Assembly (NCBI GenBank): GCA_963812085.1
Contig: CAWETL010000006.1
Span: 248,001-312,000, forward strand
Length of the DNA: 64,000 bases
Direction of reading: 5' to 3'
Origin: SPDF01 sp963812085
GTDB taxonomy: Bacteria > Gemmatimonadota > Gemmatimonadetes > Gemmatimonadales > GWC2-71-9
Position 1 is the first letter of the stretch. Every line of letters begins with the position of its first letter. Below are positions 34,326 through 44,590 of the stretch, in pieces. The translations under genes were made by a program, and so were the position numbers. The notes beneath the pieces were generated by a model, which was not told the origin of the DNA, made no database searches, and saw only the letters and a program-made list of their open reading frames with translations.

Positions 34326-34924
34326 CACCGGACGTAGTTCCGGAAGGCACTGCGGTCTGCAACCCGGCAACGGCCTGCCCCCTCGGGCCGATGCTACTGT
34401 AGTCGAGCACATCCGGGGAGATCGCCAGGGTACAACCGCTTGGCTCCGCGGACATCGCCGCTGGATGAATGGGTCTCGAACGAGACGTTGCCGTCCGTGA
34501 CCAATTGGATCCGTGCCAGATCTCCTGCCCCCCGGGAGCCACGGTCACGACCGCCTCGATCCGCTTGCCGACCAAGTACTGCCAGCCGCCCTTGATTGCC
34601 ACGCGTCACCAAGATCTGATGGATCTGATGGTCCGCCAACGCCCGCAGGGAGCCCTGACGATACGAACGGGGTGTGACAGATCGTGATCCCGCCCGTCGT
34701 CCCCCCTCTCCATCGTAAGGAGAGGGGGACAGGGGGTGAGGACCGCACGCGAAGCCGCGAAGGCGTGAAAGGGGCTCACACGAAGACGCGAAGGGCACGA
34801 AAACAACAACAAAGGGGGTGGGGGCGTTGTGTGCCTCGTGTGCTTCGCCTGAGACAGTTGTTTCGTCGCGACTTCGCTACTTCGCGTGAGGTGCCCTGGA
34901 CCCCGGCTTTCGCCGGGGTGACGA
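34326..34924. other. Gene-free stretch with three kinds of dispersed repeat
   Basis: About 600 bp. 34326-34690 holds no gene that I can support. 34702-34742 is the CCCCCTCTCC..GGAGAGGGGG palindrome seen at 14325. 34746-34893 is a CACGAAG/CGCGAAG-rich element that partly pairs with itself. 34897-34922 is the GGACCCCGGC..GCCGGGGTGAC palindrome, touching the stop region of the WYL-2 gene. Confidence 0.6.
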
Positions 34925-35872
34925 TCAGGCGCCGAGGATCTCCCTCAGCCCCTCCGCGATCGCCTCCCGGATCGCCTTCGGCTCCAGCACCTCGGCGTCC
35001 GGCCCGTACTGCAGCACGTGCCGGAGCGCCCAGTGCGGGTCCGCCAGCGGATGCTCCAACGTGACCGTCCCGTCGGCGTCCACCGGCACCCCCTCCCGCT
35101 CCGCCACCCACCGCGCCACCCGCGCCGAGTAACGCACCGTGAGCGTCCCCACACCCTCGGCCGCGAACATCCGCCGCTCCTGGAGCACCGCATCCACCGA
35201 GAACTCCGCCGGCGGCTCGAACGAATCGTCCGTCACTTCCGCCTCGTCCATCCGGTCGAGCCGGAAAAACCGGAGCCCCGTGGCCCCGTCCGCCAGCGCC
35301 ACCAGGTACCAGCTGAGCTCGGCGTAGACCACCGCGAGCGGCGCCGCCACCCGCGTGGTCGCCGCTTCCGCCCCGCTCTTGTGATACGAAAACCGCACCC
35401 GCTTCCGCTCCCGCACCGCGCCCCGGAGCAGCGAGAGCATCTCGAGATCCACCGCTCCGCCCAGCGAGGCGGCAAAGTCCTTTTCCTGGATGTCCTGCCC
35501 CGGGAGCTTGGCGATCACCTGCCGGAGCCGTTCCCGCGCCCCGTCGATGGCTCGCGTCTCGTCCGGCGGCCGCTCGGCGCGCAACATGGCGAGCCCCAGC
35601 TCCAGCGCGCAGAGCTCCGGCAGGGTGAGCCGCATCGGCCGGAGGAAATGATCGGAGTGGACCTTCACCTGGTCCGGCTCGAGGAAGATCTGCACCCCCT
35701 CCACAAACCCGCCCGGATCGTCGAACCGCTCCGCCAGGGACTTGAGGTCATGAAAGAGCGTCGGCCGGTCCACTCCCGCCTGCCGCGCGACCTCGGCAAT
35801 GGAATGCCGCCGGTCGTCGGCCAGCGCGGGGATGAGGTGGAGGATCCGCCGGAGCTGCAGCGCGGCGCTCAT
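34925..35872 (-). CDS. WYL-domain transcriptional regulator 2 (PafC-like)
   Basis: 315 residues. Helix-turn-helix at the N-terminus (HSIAEVARQAGVDRPTLFHD), then a WYL domain with LSWYLVALADGATGLRFFRL and a WCX-like end (HPLADPHWALRHVLQYG). Such proteins sense ligands or single-stranded DNA through WYL and control DNA damage or phage-defence genes. ATG at 35872 overlaps the stop of WYL-1 (ATGA), so the two regulators form a tandem pair like PafB/PafC. Being last in the addBA operon, it is likely to act with WYL-1 on the same regulon. Confidence 0.85.
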   Translation of the reverse strand: MSAALQLRRILHLIPALADDRRHSIAEVARQAGVDRPTLFHDLKSLAERFDDPGGFVEGVQIFLEPDQVKVHSDHFLRPMRLTLPELCALELGLAMLRAERPPDETRAIDGARERLRQVIAKLPGQDIQEKDFAASLGGAVDLEMLSLLRGAVRERKRVRFSYHKSGAEAATTRVAAPLAVVYAELSWYLVALADGATGLRFFRLDRMDEAEVTDDSFEPPAEFSVDAVLQERRMFAAEGVGTLTVRYSARVARWVAEREGVPVDADGTVTLEHPLADPHWALRHVLQYGPDAEVLEPKAIREAIAEGLREILGA

Positions 35873-36940
35873 CGGTCGTATCTCTCCAGGGTGGCCTGCG
35901 CGATGGCGCGATACTCGGCAATGAGCTCCGACGGGGCCACGGGTGTCGCGTCGCCCGCCAGGGACAGCAGCCACCTCGCAAACGCGTCCATCCGGCGCAC
36001 CTGGAAATTCCTGCGGTCCGGGTGCCCCTCGCACCGGCGTGCCGAGCCGCGCGGCCGCGCGCGCCGGGCCGGAGCGCACATCGAAGTTCACCTCCGCCAG
36101 CATCGCGTCGCCGTCGCCCAGCTCCCACGCTTGCCGGCTCTTCGCGTGCTTCTGCAGCGAAAAGGCCGCGGGCACCGTGTAGTCCGGCGTTCCCGGCGCC
36201 TGTCCATTGACCGCGGCGCCGGTCATCCGGCTCAGGCGGTAGTTCTTGACGAGTTCCTCGCCCGGCGCCCGCGCCGCCAGGTACCAGTGCTGGCCCAGGA
36301 AGAAGAGGCCGAGGGGCTCGACGGTGCGCTCCGCTTCTTCGTCCCGCCCCATCGAGCGATAGCGGAAGGTGACGCGCTTCCGCCGCTCGAGGGCGCCCGC
36401 CAGCGTGTCGAACACCTCGTTCTGTACCCCCGCCGCGCCGCCGGCCACCTGCACCTCCGCCGCGCGCGCCGCGTCCACCGGCAGGTCGAACGCCAGCTTC
36501 CGGCAGGCCGATTCCGCGAGCCCGGCCAGCTCCGGCACGCCGAGCGCGCGCACCCGCACGGCCGCCTCGGCGACGGCCGCCAGTTCGTCCGGTTCGAACG
36601 CCAGCGTCGCCAGCGCCTTGTAGCCGTAGCGGTCCACCCGTTTCGGAGCCGTCTTTCGCCCCTCCACCACCATCGACAGGTACGGCAGGTAGAACTCCTT
36701 CGCCACGAGCCGGTAGCCCTCCGTCTCCCCCTCGGGCGACAGCACCGTCTCGATCGGCACCCCGAAGGCGCGGAGCTCGTCCTTGTCCCGCTCGAACATC
36801 CGCCGGAGCGCGGGCTTGCTCTGCGTACCGGGCCGGTAGCCCGGCACCTCCTGCGCCAGCTCCTCGAAGGGCACGGCGTAGCGCCGCCGGAGGAGGGCGG
36901 CCAAGAGATCAATCCACCGCTGAAGTTTCGGTGCCGCCAT
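35869..36940 (-). CDS. WYL-domain transcriptional regulator 1 (PafB-like), one frameshift
   Basis: About 357 residues from ATG 36940. N-terminal HTH (RWIDLLAALLRRRYAVPFEE, KPALRRMFERDKDELRAFG), then the WYL domain with GQHWYLAARAPGEELVKNYR. Near 36030 the homology shifts frame (AARLGTPVRG into RNFQVRRMDAFARWLLSLAG), and the second frame ends at the TGA that overlaps the WYL-2 start. Known tandem WYL pairs (PafBC) switch on DNA repair after damage. Location after addA, with TGATG overlap, supports co-expression with the recombination nuclease. Confidence 0.8.
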
Positions 36941-39900
36941 CAGTCCGCCTTGTCGTTGACGCCAGGACACCAGCCCCGCCTGCCTGAACCCGCAATACCG
37001 GCACTCCGCCGGATGCTCGGTGAGCGGCGCCTCGCCGCGGCCGATGGCCAGGAGCTGCTCCTCGACCTCGCGCCGCGCCGCCTCCCGCTCTGCGTCGTTG
37101 ATCGGCGTGCTGAGCTGCATCCCCGCCCGCGAGAACTGGAACGCGAAGCGCGCCACCGGCATCCCGCCGATCGCCTCGGCCGCGCACACATACACCGCGC
37201 GCTGGATGTCGTAGTTGCGGGCGACTTCCGCGGCGTGCGCGGCGTCGCCCTGGGCCGTCTTCACGTCGAGCAGCACGATCCCGGCGTCCTCGCGCGCCGC
37301 CAGGTCGAACTTCCCCTCGATGTGGATGCCGGCGTCCAGCACGTGGAGGAAACCCAGCTCACGGCGGCTGGTCGGGTTCGACGCCAGCGCCCGATACTCC
37401 GGCTGCTCGGCCACCAGCCGGATCTCCTCCAGCAGCTTCTCCCGGACGTCCCGCCCGATGTCGCTATTGGCGGGCGGCAAGTCGTTGCCCCGCTCCTCGA
37501 GCGCCTCCTCGAGCGAGGCCTCCAGGCTCAGCTCCTCGCGCCGGTGCTCCAGCACGTCGTGCACGATCTGCCCGCGGGCCAGCGCGCTCACGAAACCCGG
37601 CCCCCCGCGCTCGACCTCCGGCTCCCCGAGCCCCATCACGTAGCGCAGCCAGTGCCGCCGTGCGCAGCGCTCGTGCATCATGAGCGAGGTGGCGGAATAG
37701 CGCGCCGGTCCGGCCGGCACCGCGAGCGGCTCGAACTGCATGGGCAGCGTGCCGGGAAGCAGAGTCGTCCAGGGATCGGGGTGCTCGACCTCCTGCGCCG
37801 GAGGCTTCGGCGGCGTCACTCGCATGGTGGCGACGTAGGTCAGGGCTCCCTTGCCGGGATACGCCACTTCCGCTCCGTCCCGGCGCCGGCGCGTCGAGGC
37901 CGCCCAGCAGCGCCTGGCCGGGCGCCGCCGCGTTGGTCGATCCCTCCGCCACGCCCGACAGGATTAGTCGCTGCTTTGCGCGCGTGGCCGCCACGTACCA
38001 GAGCCGCTTCTGTTCCGCCGCCGACTCGGCATCCTCCACCGCCTTGAGCGCCGTCCACTCGGCCGGCTGCTCGTCCTTCTCGACATCGGGGTCCTTGAGC
38101 GCCATCCGGTCGCGGCCGATGAGGAGCGCGTCTCCGCCCCACCCGCCGCCGCCCGGCTTCCGGTCGAGGTCGCACCAGAACACCGTGTGCCACTCCAGCC
38201 CCGTGGCGCTGCAGGCGGTCGAGCGTCATGACCGTCGTCCGCGGACCGTAGAGGCGCTCGTCGCCCTCGCGGTCGCCGCGCTCCCGAATGCTGGCGGACC
38301 ACCCGGAGGAAGTCGCCGACGCCGGATCCCGCGTGCTGCCGGGTCAAGCCGCAGGAACTTCCGCACGTTGGCCACCGCCTGGGCGGCCGAGCGGCCTTAG
38401 CAGCACCAGGTGCGCCAGGTATCCGCTCCGCTCGCGGGAAGCGCTCGCAGCAATTCGTGAATCGGCACCCGGTCGCGGAGCGCCGCGTGTTCCGTGATCA
38501 GCGCGCGCGCCCCGGCCGAGGAGCTCGCGCCTCGCCGCGTCGGAGAGTGCGGCGAGCGCGTCCCAGCGGGGCGGCTCGCGCCTGCTGTGCGATCTGCAGC
38601 AGCGTCTCGTCGCGGACGCCCAACGAACGGGCTCCGCAGGAACCCGAACAGCGCGCGGTCGTCCCGCGGGTCCCGCACCGCCTCCAGCGCCAGCACCAGG
38701 TCCTGCACCTCGCGCCGCCCGAAGTACCCCTCGGCCCGGAGCATGTACGTCTTGACGCCCGCCCGTTCCAGCGCCTGCTGGTAGAGCTCCACGTCGCCCC
38801 AGCTCGCGAAGAGCGCCGCCATCTCCCGGAACGCGCACGCCCTCGGCGTGGAGTTCGGCCGCGCGCCGCGCGATGCCTTCCGCTTCCGCCATCCGGCGCG
38901 GCTCCGCCTTCAGCGCCTTGCCATCGGCATCGGCCGGCACCACCAGGATCTCCACGGCCCGGTCCACCGGGCCCTTCGTCTCCGGCCGGGCGGCCACCGG
39001 GCGGTACGCCACCTCGAAGTCCTGTAGCTCCCGGCCGTCGAGCGGCTGGTTTAGCACCGGACCCACCGTCGCGTCCACGAAGGACAGGATCGGCGCCACG
39101 CTCCGGAAGTTGTCCTCGAGGGGGACCACCTTCCCCAGCCCGCGCTTCTCGAAGGCCTCCTCGACCGAGCGCCACACCGTCACGTCCGCCCGCCGGAACC
39201 GGTAGATGCTCTGCTTCGGGTCGCCCACCAGCATGAGGCGCGTCGACGTCAGCCCGGCCGTCGATTCCGGCTCGCCGAGCAGCCAGGCGATTTCCTTCTG
39301 CACCGGGTCCACGTCCTGGAACTCGTCCACGATCAGCGTGTGGAGCCGGCGCTGGAGCAGGCGGCGGATCGCGGGGTCGTCGCGCAGCACGTCGCGGGTC
39401 CAGAGGATCATCCGGTCGAAGTCGATCGCGCCCCGCTCCTCCAGCAGGCGTCCGAGCCGCTCCTCCGCCCGCCGGGCCAGGCCCACCAGCGACCGCTCGA
39501 GCGGACCCGAGCCGCTCGGAGGCGGCGATGCGCGCGAGGCGGTCGCTGTCGCCGATGAGGCGGACCACCCACGCCTCCACGTCCTTCTGCCGCCGCTCCG
39601 CCAGGAGGCGCTCGAGTCCCGGCACGGAACCTTCTTCCAGCGCCGCGATGAGCGCGTCGCGCACCGCCTCGCCCGCCAGCGCGGTGCCCTCCCCCTCCTC
39701 GAGCACCTCGACGCCCGGGTTCCGGCCCGCACGAAGCGCCGACTCGCGCAGGATGTCACCGCAGAAGCCGTGGATCGTCCCGATCCGCGCGTTGTCCACC
39801 TGGTAGGCGGCGGCGCGGAGCCCGGCGCCGCGAAGTTCCTCGCGCAGCTTCCGCTTGAGGTCGGCGGCGGCGGCGTTGGTGAAGGTGATGGCGCCGATGT

Positions 39901-40072
39901 CCTGGAGCGCAACGGGAGCCGGATACCGCTCGCCGTGCACCTCGGCGCCGAGGAGGTAGAGGATCCGTCCGACCACGGTGGAGGTCTTCCCGGTGCCGGC
40001 GCCGGCGGCCACAAGCAGGTGCCGGTCGGTGGCGCGGATGGCATCCCACTGGGACGGCGTCGGGGACTTCAT
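36940..40072 (-). pseudogene. addA: AddA/RecB-type UvrD helicase-nuclease, frame broken many times
   Basis: From ATG 40072: Walker A LLVAAGAGTGKTSTVV, GAITFTNAAAADLKRKL, IGTIHGFCGDIL; then LIVDEFQDVDPVQKEIAWLL, LVGDPKQSIYRFRRADV and VVPLEDNFRS; then YVAATRAKQRLILSG; finally a PD-(D/E)XK nuclease with GKFDLAARE, IVLLDVKTAQG and a cysteine-rich end (ECRYCGF). The pieces lie in different frames, with breaks near 39520, 38830, 38630, 38575, 38515, 38430, 38200 and 37870. The full length of about 1040 residues is normal for AddA. The number of breaks, each at short homopolymers, suggests indel errors more than decay; the enzyme processes DNA ends for RecA. Confidence 0.75.
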
Positions 40073-43000
40073 CCGCCCTCCTTCTGGCGGGGGCCGCCGG
40101 CCACCCGGCAGATGTCCCACGCGTGGCAGAACGGAGGACAGCCGCACGACGGCGCGGGCCGGGCCGGGAACGCCCCGCCCCGGGCGCCAAGAACGTGAGT
40201 CGCCACCGCGTCGAGCGCGATGTCCATCTGCTCGGCGGCTGTGTCGTCCAGGAGAAGCGCCCCCGCCTTCTTGTCCACCCGCGCCAGTTTCAGGCTGTGC
40301 AGCACTTCGCGCTGGCGGAGTGCCCGATACTCGACACCGGGCGACCTCCGATCCGGGCCGGATCCGGGAGAGCGCGTAGGCGTAGAGCGGCACCTGCAGC
40401 ACCACACCGTCCTCCCACGCCTCCTTCCTGCCGCTCCCGGGGACGGCGTACTTGCTCGTCTTGTAGTCCACGGCGGCGACGAACCGACTGGCGTCCACAC
40501 GGTCGTCGATGCCCACCTCGACTCGGTCGATCGAGCCGCGGAACCGAAACCGGACGCCACCTCGCTCCAGTACGACGTCCTGGAACTTCTCCTCGTGCGA
40601 CGCCACCCCGGTCCGGAGGAGCTTCGAGTTCGGGCTGCGGTTGTTGAAGAACTTCTCGTTGAGCTCGACTTCGAACGCGAGGTACCGCGTCAGTATCCGC
40701 GTCAGGTCGGCCCGCTTGGCGGCGGCCAGCGACGGGTGGCCCAGCCACGTGGTCTCACCGGTGGCCGCGAGGGCGGCGTCGAGCGCGGCGGCAAGGCGGG
40801 GAGTGGCCTCGGCCAGGTCGGCCGAGAGCAGCAGCACCGGCCTGCCGTTCCGTGCCACCTCGCCATCGTAGAACCGGCGCAGCGCGTCGTGCAGCACCGT
40901 GCCCACGGTCATCGGGTCCATCTCGTCGTCGGGCTCCTCCCGGAGGTCGAGCTGCAGGAGTCGGCCGGAGAAGTACGCCCACGGGCACTTGGCATAGGAC
41001 TCGAGCTGGGTGGGGCTCCAGATCCGCTCGTCGCCGAATTCTACGGCGAGTCGTGCCAGGAGCGCCGCGTCCGTGATTTCCCCGTTCCACGGGCTCACCC
41101 GCCCGGTGGCGCGGTCCAGCTCGATCCGGGCTACGCGTTCGGCATGCGCGGCGGCGTCCGGCGTGGAGCAGATCCGGGCCCCGGGGGTCAGCACGCGGGA
41201 AGGAGTCAGTTCCTCTCCCTCGGCGGCGCCCTCGAGGGTGGCCACCTCGCCGAGCGCCTCCACGAAGGCGCTCCGCACCACTTCGCGACCGGCGGGGTCG
41301 AGCCGGGCGTAGGACACGGTGAGCGACTCCTGCGCGCCGGCGGTCAGGATCCGGAAGAGTTCCATCTCCCGCCGGTCCCACTCGGCGCGGAGCTCGAGCG
41401 GCACGCCGGCCTCCGAGATCGCGGTGCGCTCCGCCTCGTCGAGGAGCGGAGAGCCGGGCGCCCGCACCGGGAAGCGGCCCACCTCGAGTCCCACCAGGAA
41501 GAGGTGGTCGAAGCTGCGATACGCCGCCGCGAAGCCTTCGAGCACCGGCACGCCGCGGCGCACCGGCGTCCAGAGCGGCACTTCCTGGTCGAGCAGGTCG
41601 TCCAACTGGGCGTGGAAGCCCGCTGCGTCCAGCGGCGCCTCGGCGGCGCCCCATCCCGCCACCGCCTCCATCCACTGCCCTGCCACGTCGGTGAGCTTCT
41701 TCCATCCTGCCAGGTCGAGCCGGACGATGTCGAAGCGCTCGCCGGGCACCGCGCCGATCCGCGCCTGCATCCGCCACGGGTCGTCGGCCAGGAAGCGGTG
41801 CAGCCAGGAAATCCACGCGGCGAGCGTGCGGCGGTCGTCGAGCTCGCGTGCCTGTGCCGCGAACCGGTCGAATGCGGCACTCGGCTCCCCCTCCGCTGCC
41901 TGGCGGATGGCCGCGGCCCAGCCCTCGAGTCCCTGCACCCGGCGCTCGAACCCGATCTGGTTCACGAGCCGGGCCTGGATGTCGTTCGTGAAGTAGGGCT
42001 GCTCGGCCAGTTCCGCGAGGCCGTGCCGCGTCCACCCCTCCGCCGCGGCGGCGAGGAGGGTCGCCAGGGCGCGGATCACGGGGATGTCGCGCAGCACGTA
42101 CCGCCGCCGGGCGGTGGCCGGCACGCCGAAGCGCTCGAGCGCGGCGGCCGCCATGTCGGCGTAGGGCCGTGCCTGGCGCGCCACCACCGCGATCCGCTCG
42201 AGCGGCGTGCCGGCGTCGGCCAGGGCCCTGACCCGGGCCGCCACCTCCTCCATTTCCCGTTCGACATCGGGCGCCGCGATGATCCGTACCGTGGCGACGC
42301 CGGAGGAGCCCGGCGGACCGAAGAGGCGCGTGGCCGTGGAGGCCGGCTCCTCGAGCCGCGTCACGGTGGCTTCGAGCTCGGCATCGAGCGGCAGCGCCTC
42401 GGCGGAGTAGATGGTGATGCGGTCGAGAGCGGCAGAGTGCTGCAGCCCCCGGAGCAGCGGCCGCCAGCCGTTCTTGAGGTCCTGCAGTCCGAAGAGCCGG
42501 AGCTCGCGGCGGCCGCCGAGCTTCGAGGCCAGCGCATCGGGAGCGGCATCCACGGCGAGCGCGCAGTCGGCCCAGCGGTCGCGGCCATCCCGGCGGCCGC
42601 TCGCCGCGAGCGCCCCCAGATACCCGCGGTAGATCGCCGCGAGTTCCGCGTCCCGCCGCGTTTCGAAGTCGTCTCGTCCCGCCCGGCCGGCGAGGGCATT
42701 GGCGAACGCATCGCCGCCGACGCCCTCCCCGACCAGCTCTCCCATCAGTTGGTCGAGGGCGGAGAGGAAGCGCTCCGGGTGACGGAGCCGGCCGAAGACG
42801 GCGCCGCCCTGGTCGCGGATGAGCTTGCCGAGCACCATGCGGCGGTCGAGTTCGGTGAGCGGCCGGCGGTCGGTCTGGCCCAGCCACTGGGGCAGTTCCT
42901 GGAAGGTGCAGAGCGGCGGGTCGTACCAGCCGCCCACGCCGCGCTCGTGCGCGAGTGCAAAGAGATCGTCCCGGATGCCTCCCTGACGGAGGGCCAGCAA

Positions 43001-43210
43001 GAGAGGAGGCGATGGGAACGGTACGTCGGGAGTGGCGCGTTGTGGAACCAGGAATTCTGCCGCGGCCTGCTCGAGCAGGCGTCGGGGGTCAGTGCCGAGG
43101 ATCAGATGAATCTGGGCCTTGGGGAGGGCCAAGCTCGGCTCCGGAGAGGTGGGACAGTCGCGAATCTGGCGCCGAGCTGTGACATGAAGTCGCGGACCCA
43201 GGGGTGTCAT
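40069..43210 (-). CDS. addB: AddB-like PD-(D/E)XK nuclease subunit, one frameshift
   Basis: About 1045 residues. No Walker A is found at the N-terminus (LILGTDPRRLLEQ lies where GxxGxGKT is expected), so it has a degenerate helicase half. The C-terminal nuclease has VGTVLHDALRRFYDGE, FRGSIDRVEVG and AAVDYKTSKYAVPG. Cysteines in YAKCPWAYF and the end CGCPPFCHAWDICRV fit the Fe-S staple of AddB. Near 40345 homology changes frame and then ends at the TGA that overlaps addA (ATGA). ATG 43210 is the first good start, but its ribosome site is weak. AddAB cuts and resects double-strand breaks. Confidence 0.8.
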
Positions 43211-43325
43211 ACCCTGATACCAAGATATAATATCGCCATTGAATGGCCTTCTTCGCGCCTTCGTGGCCTCGCGTGAGCCCCGGACCAGCGCGCAACAACC
43301 GACCACCGGATGGGGGCGGCTCTCC

Positions 43326-43499
43326 ATGGGCAACATCTTCGACGACCCCTACATCTACTTCATGTTCGAGGACGATGAGGACGAGGAGAAGAAGCGGCGG
43401 CGGGAAGAGCTTCGCGAAGAGCGGCGGGAGGAGCGGCGCCTGGAGCGGGAGCTGAACGGAACAGAGGACGACGAGGACGACGACGAGGAGGAAGAGTAG
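43326..43499 (+). CDS. Small, highly charged coiled protein
   Basis: 57 residues (MGNIFDDPYIYFMFEDD, then a run of E, R and D residues, ending in DDDEEEE). A consensus TATAAT at 43226-43231 could serve it, although no -35 box is clear. The low-complexity tail makes coding weak, but the MGNIFDDPYIYFMF start looks protein-like. Function unknown. Confidence 0.35.
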   Translation: MGNIFDDPYIYFMFEDDEDEEKKRRREELREERREERRLERELNGTEDDEDDDEEEE

Positions 43500-43908
43500 C
43501 TCACGCGCAGCCGCGAAGTCGCGAAGGGTGGGTGCTCACACGAAGACACGAAGTCACGAAGGGGGCAGTACAGCCACATTCTTCCTTTATTGTTGTTTTC
43601 CGTTGTTTTCTTGCAGTTTTCCTCGGTTTTTCCTCGTTTTCTTGTTGTTTTGTCGTGTTTGTCGCGCCTTCGCGCCCTCGAGTGAGCCTTCTTGAGACCC
43701 ACCACCACACAAGGGTCGAGCTTCAGAAACCCACAAGAATCCGTCAAAATGCACCATTTTCTGACCTTTTTCCGAAATTTCTCCTAATTTTCTCTCGTTT
43801 TTCGTGTCTTCGCGCCTTCGTGTGAGCCCCAGTCCTCAGCCCCCAGCCTCCGGTCCCCTTCCCGAGGCCTCCCTAGCCCTCACCCGTTTGGCGCCGCATC
43901 TTGAACCC
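43500..43908. other. CACGAAG-type repeat cluster, T-rich, no gene
   Basis: CGCGAAGTCGCGAAGGG and ACACGAAGACACGAAGTCAC at 43514-43560 face TTCGCGCCTTCGCGCCCTCG at 43665-43682 across a strongly T-rich core (TTGTTGTTTTCCGTTGTTTT). A second unit (TTTTTCGTGTCTTCGCGCCT) is near 43797. The element is similar to 34746-34893. No protein gene is seen. Confidence 0.6.
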
Positions 43909-44064
43909 ATGAAACGACTCCTCTTAGCCGCGCTGCTCCTCCCCGCCACGGCCACCGCCCAGACGCTCTCAGTCCCCGCGGAGACCTTCACCCTGCCCAA
44001 CGGCCTCACCGTGAAGTACGGCACCGTCCGGGTCGTCGACGCGGAAGGCAACCCCACCCACTGA
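43909..44064 (+). CDS. Short exported peptide, possible M16 peptidase remnant
   Basis: 51 residues with a good signal peptide (MKRLLLAALLLPATATAQ), then TFTLPNGLTVKYGTVRV and DAEGNPTH. The FTLPNGLTV stretch resembles the first strand of M16-family peptidases, which would continue for 400 residues or more; nothing of that follows. It may be a truncated gene or an independent small secreted protein. Confidence 0.4.
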   Translation: MKRLLLAALLLPATATAQTLSVPAETFTLPNGLTVKYGTVRVVDAEGNPTH

Positions 44065-44155
44065 CGCAACCAGGGGGCGTTGCCGGATGTTGTTCACGTT
44101 TTCGTGTTTTCGTGCTTTCGCGGATTCAGCATGGTTCTCTCGCACGGAGCCTGGC

Positions 44156-44590
44156 ATGGCCGAGAACAAGACCAAACCCACCAAGGTCAGCGTCGCGAAA
44201 TTCATCGCGGCGGTTCCCGACGAGGGACGCCGCCAGGACTGTCGCAGTCTGATGAAGGTGATGCGGGCCGTCACCGGCAAGCCGGCGGTGATGTGGGGCC
44301 CCGGCATGGTGGGCTACGGCAACTATCACTACAAGTACGCCAGCGGCCGGGAGGGCGACTGGTTCCTGGTGGGCTTCGCGCCCAAGAAGTCGGCGCTGAC
44401 GGTGTACCTCATGGCCGGCTTCGCCGAGTCCGTTCCCCTGCTCAAGAGGCTCGGCAAGTTCAAGAAGAGCGGCGGGTCGTGCCTCTACATCACGCGGCTG
44501 TCTGATATTGACCTTGAGGTACTCGAGGAGATGATCCGGCGGTCGGTCGCCGCCGTGCAGAAGCGCGCGAAGGCTGCCGCCTCGCATTGA
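44156..44590 (+). CDS. DUF1801 (YdhG-like) protein
   Basis: 144 residues. KFIAAVPDEGRRQDCRSLMK, VMWGPGMVGYGNYHYKYASG and DWFLVGFAPKKSALTVYLM match DUF1801, a small alpha/beta family of unknown function related to frataxin-like folds. Good length for the family. Downstream, the TTG start of the VanZ gene overlaps its stop, so they are co-transcribed; a shared function is not implied. Confidence 0.85.
   Translation: MAENKTKPTKVSVAKFIAAVPDEGRRQDCRSLMKVMRAVTGKPAVMWGPGMVGYGNYHYKYASGREGDWFLVGFAPKKSALTVYLMAGFAESVPLLKRLGKFKKSGGSCLYITRLSDIDLEVLEEMIRRSVAAVQKRAKAAASH

Noticed and set aside
34326..34700. Minus-strand gene after the RuvB-like ATPase
   Set aside because: Open frames there have no start context or recognisable domain and run into palindromic repeats.
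35018..38047. 1009-codon + strand frame opposite the WYL and addA genes
   Set aside because: Antisense shadow with no protein-like motifs; the minus strand carries WYL and nuclease motifs.
38498..43336. A single 1612-residue minus-strand protein
   Set aside because: The frame joins addB to part of addA only because of frameshifts; motifs and the ATGA overlap at 40069-40072 show two genes.
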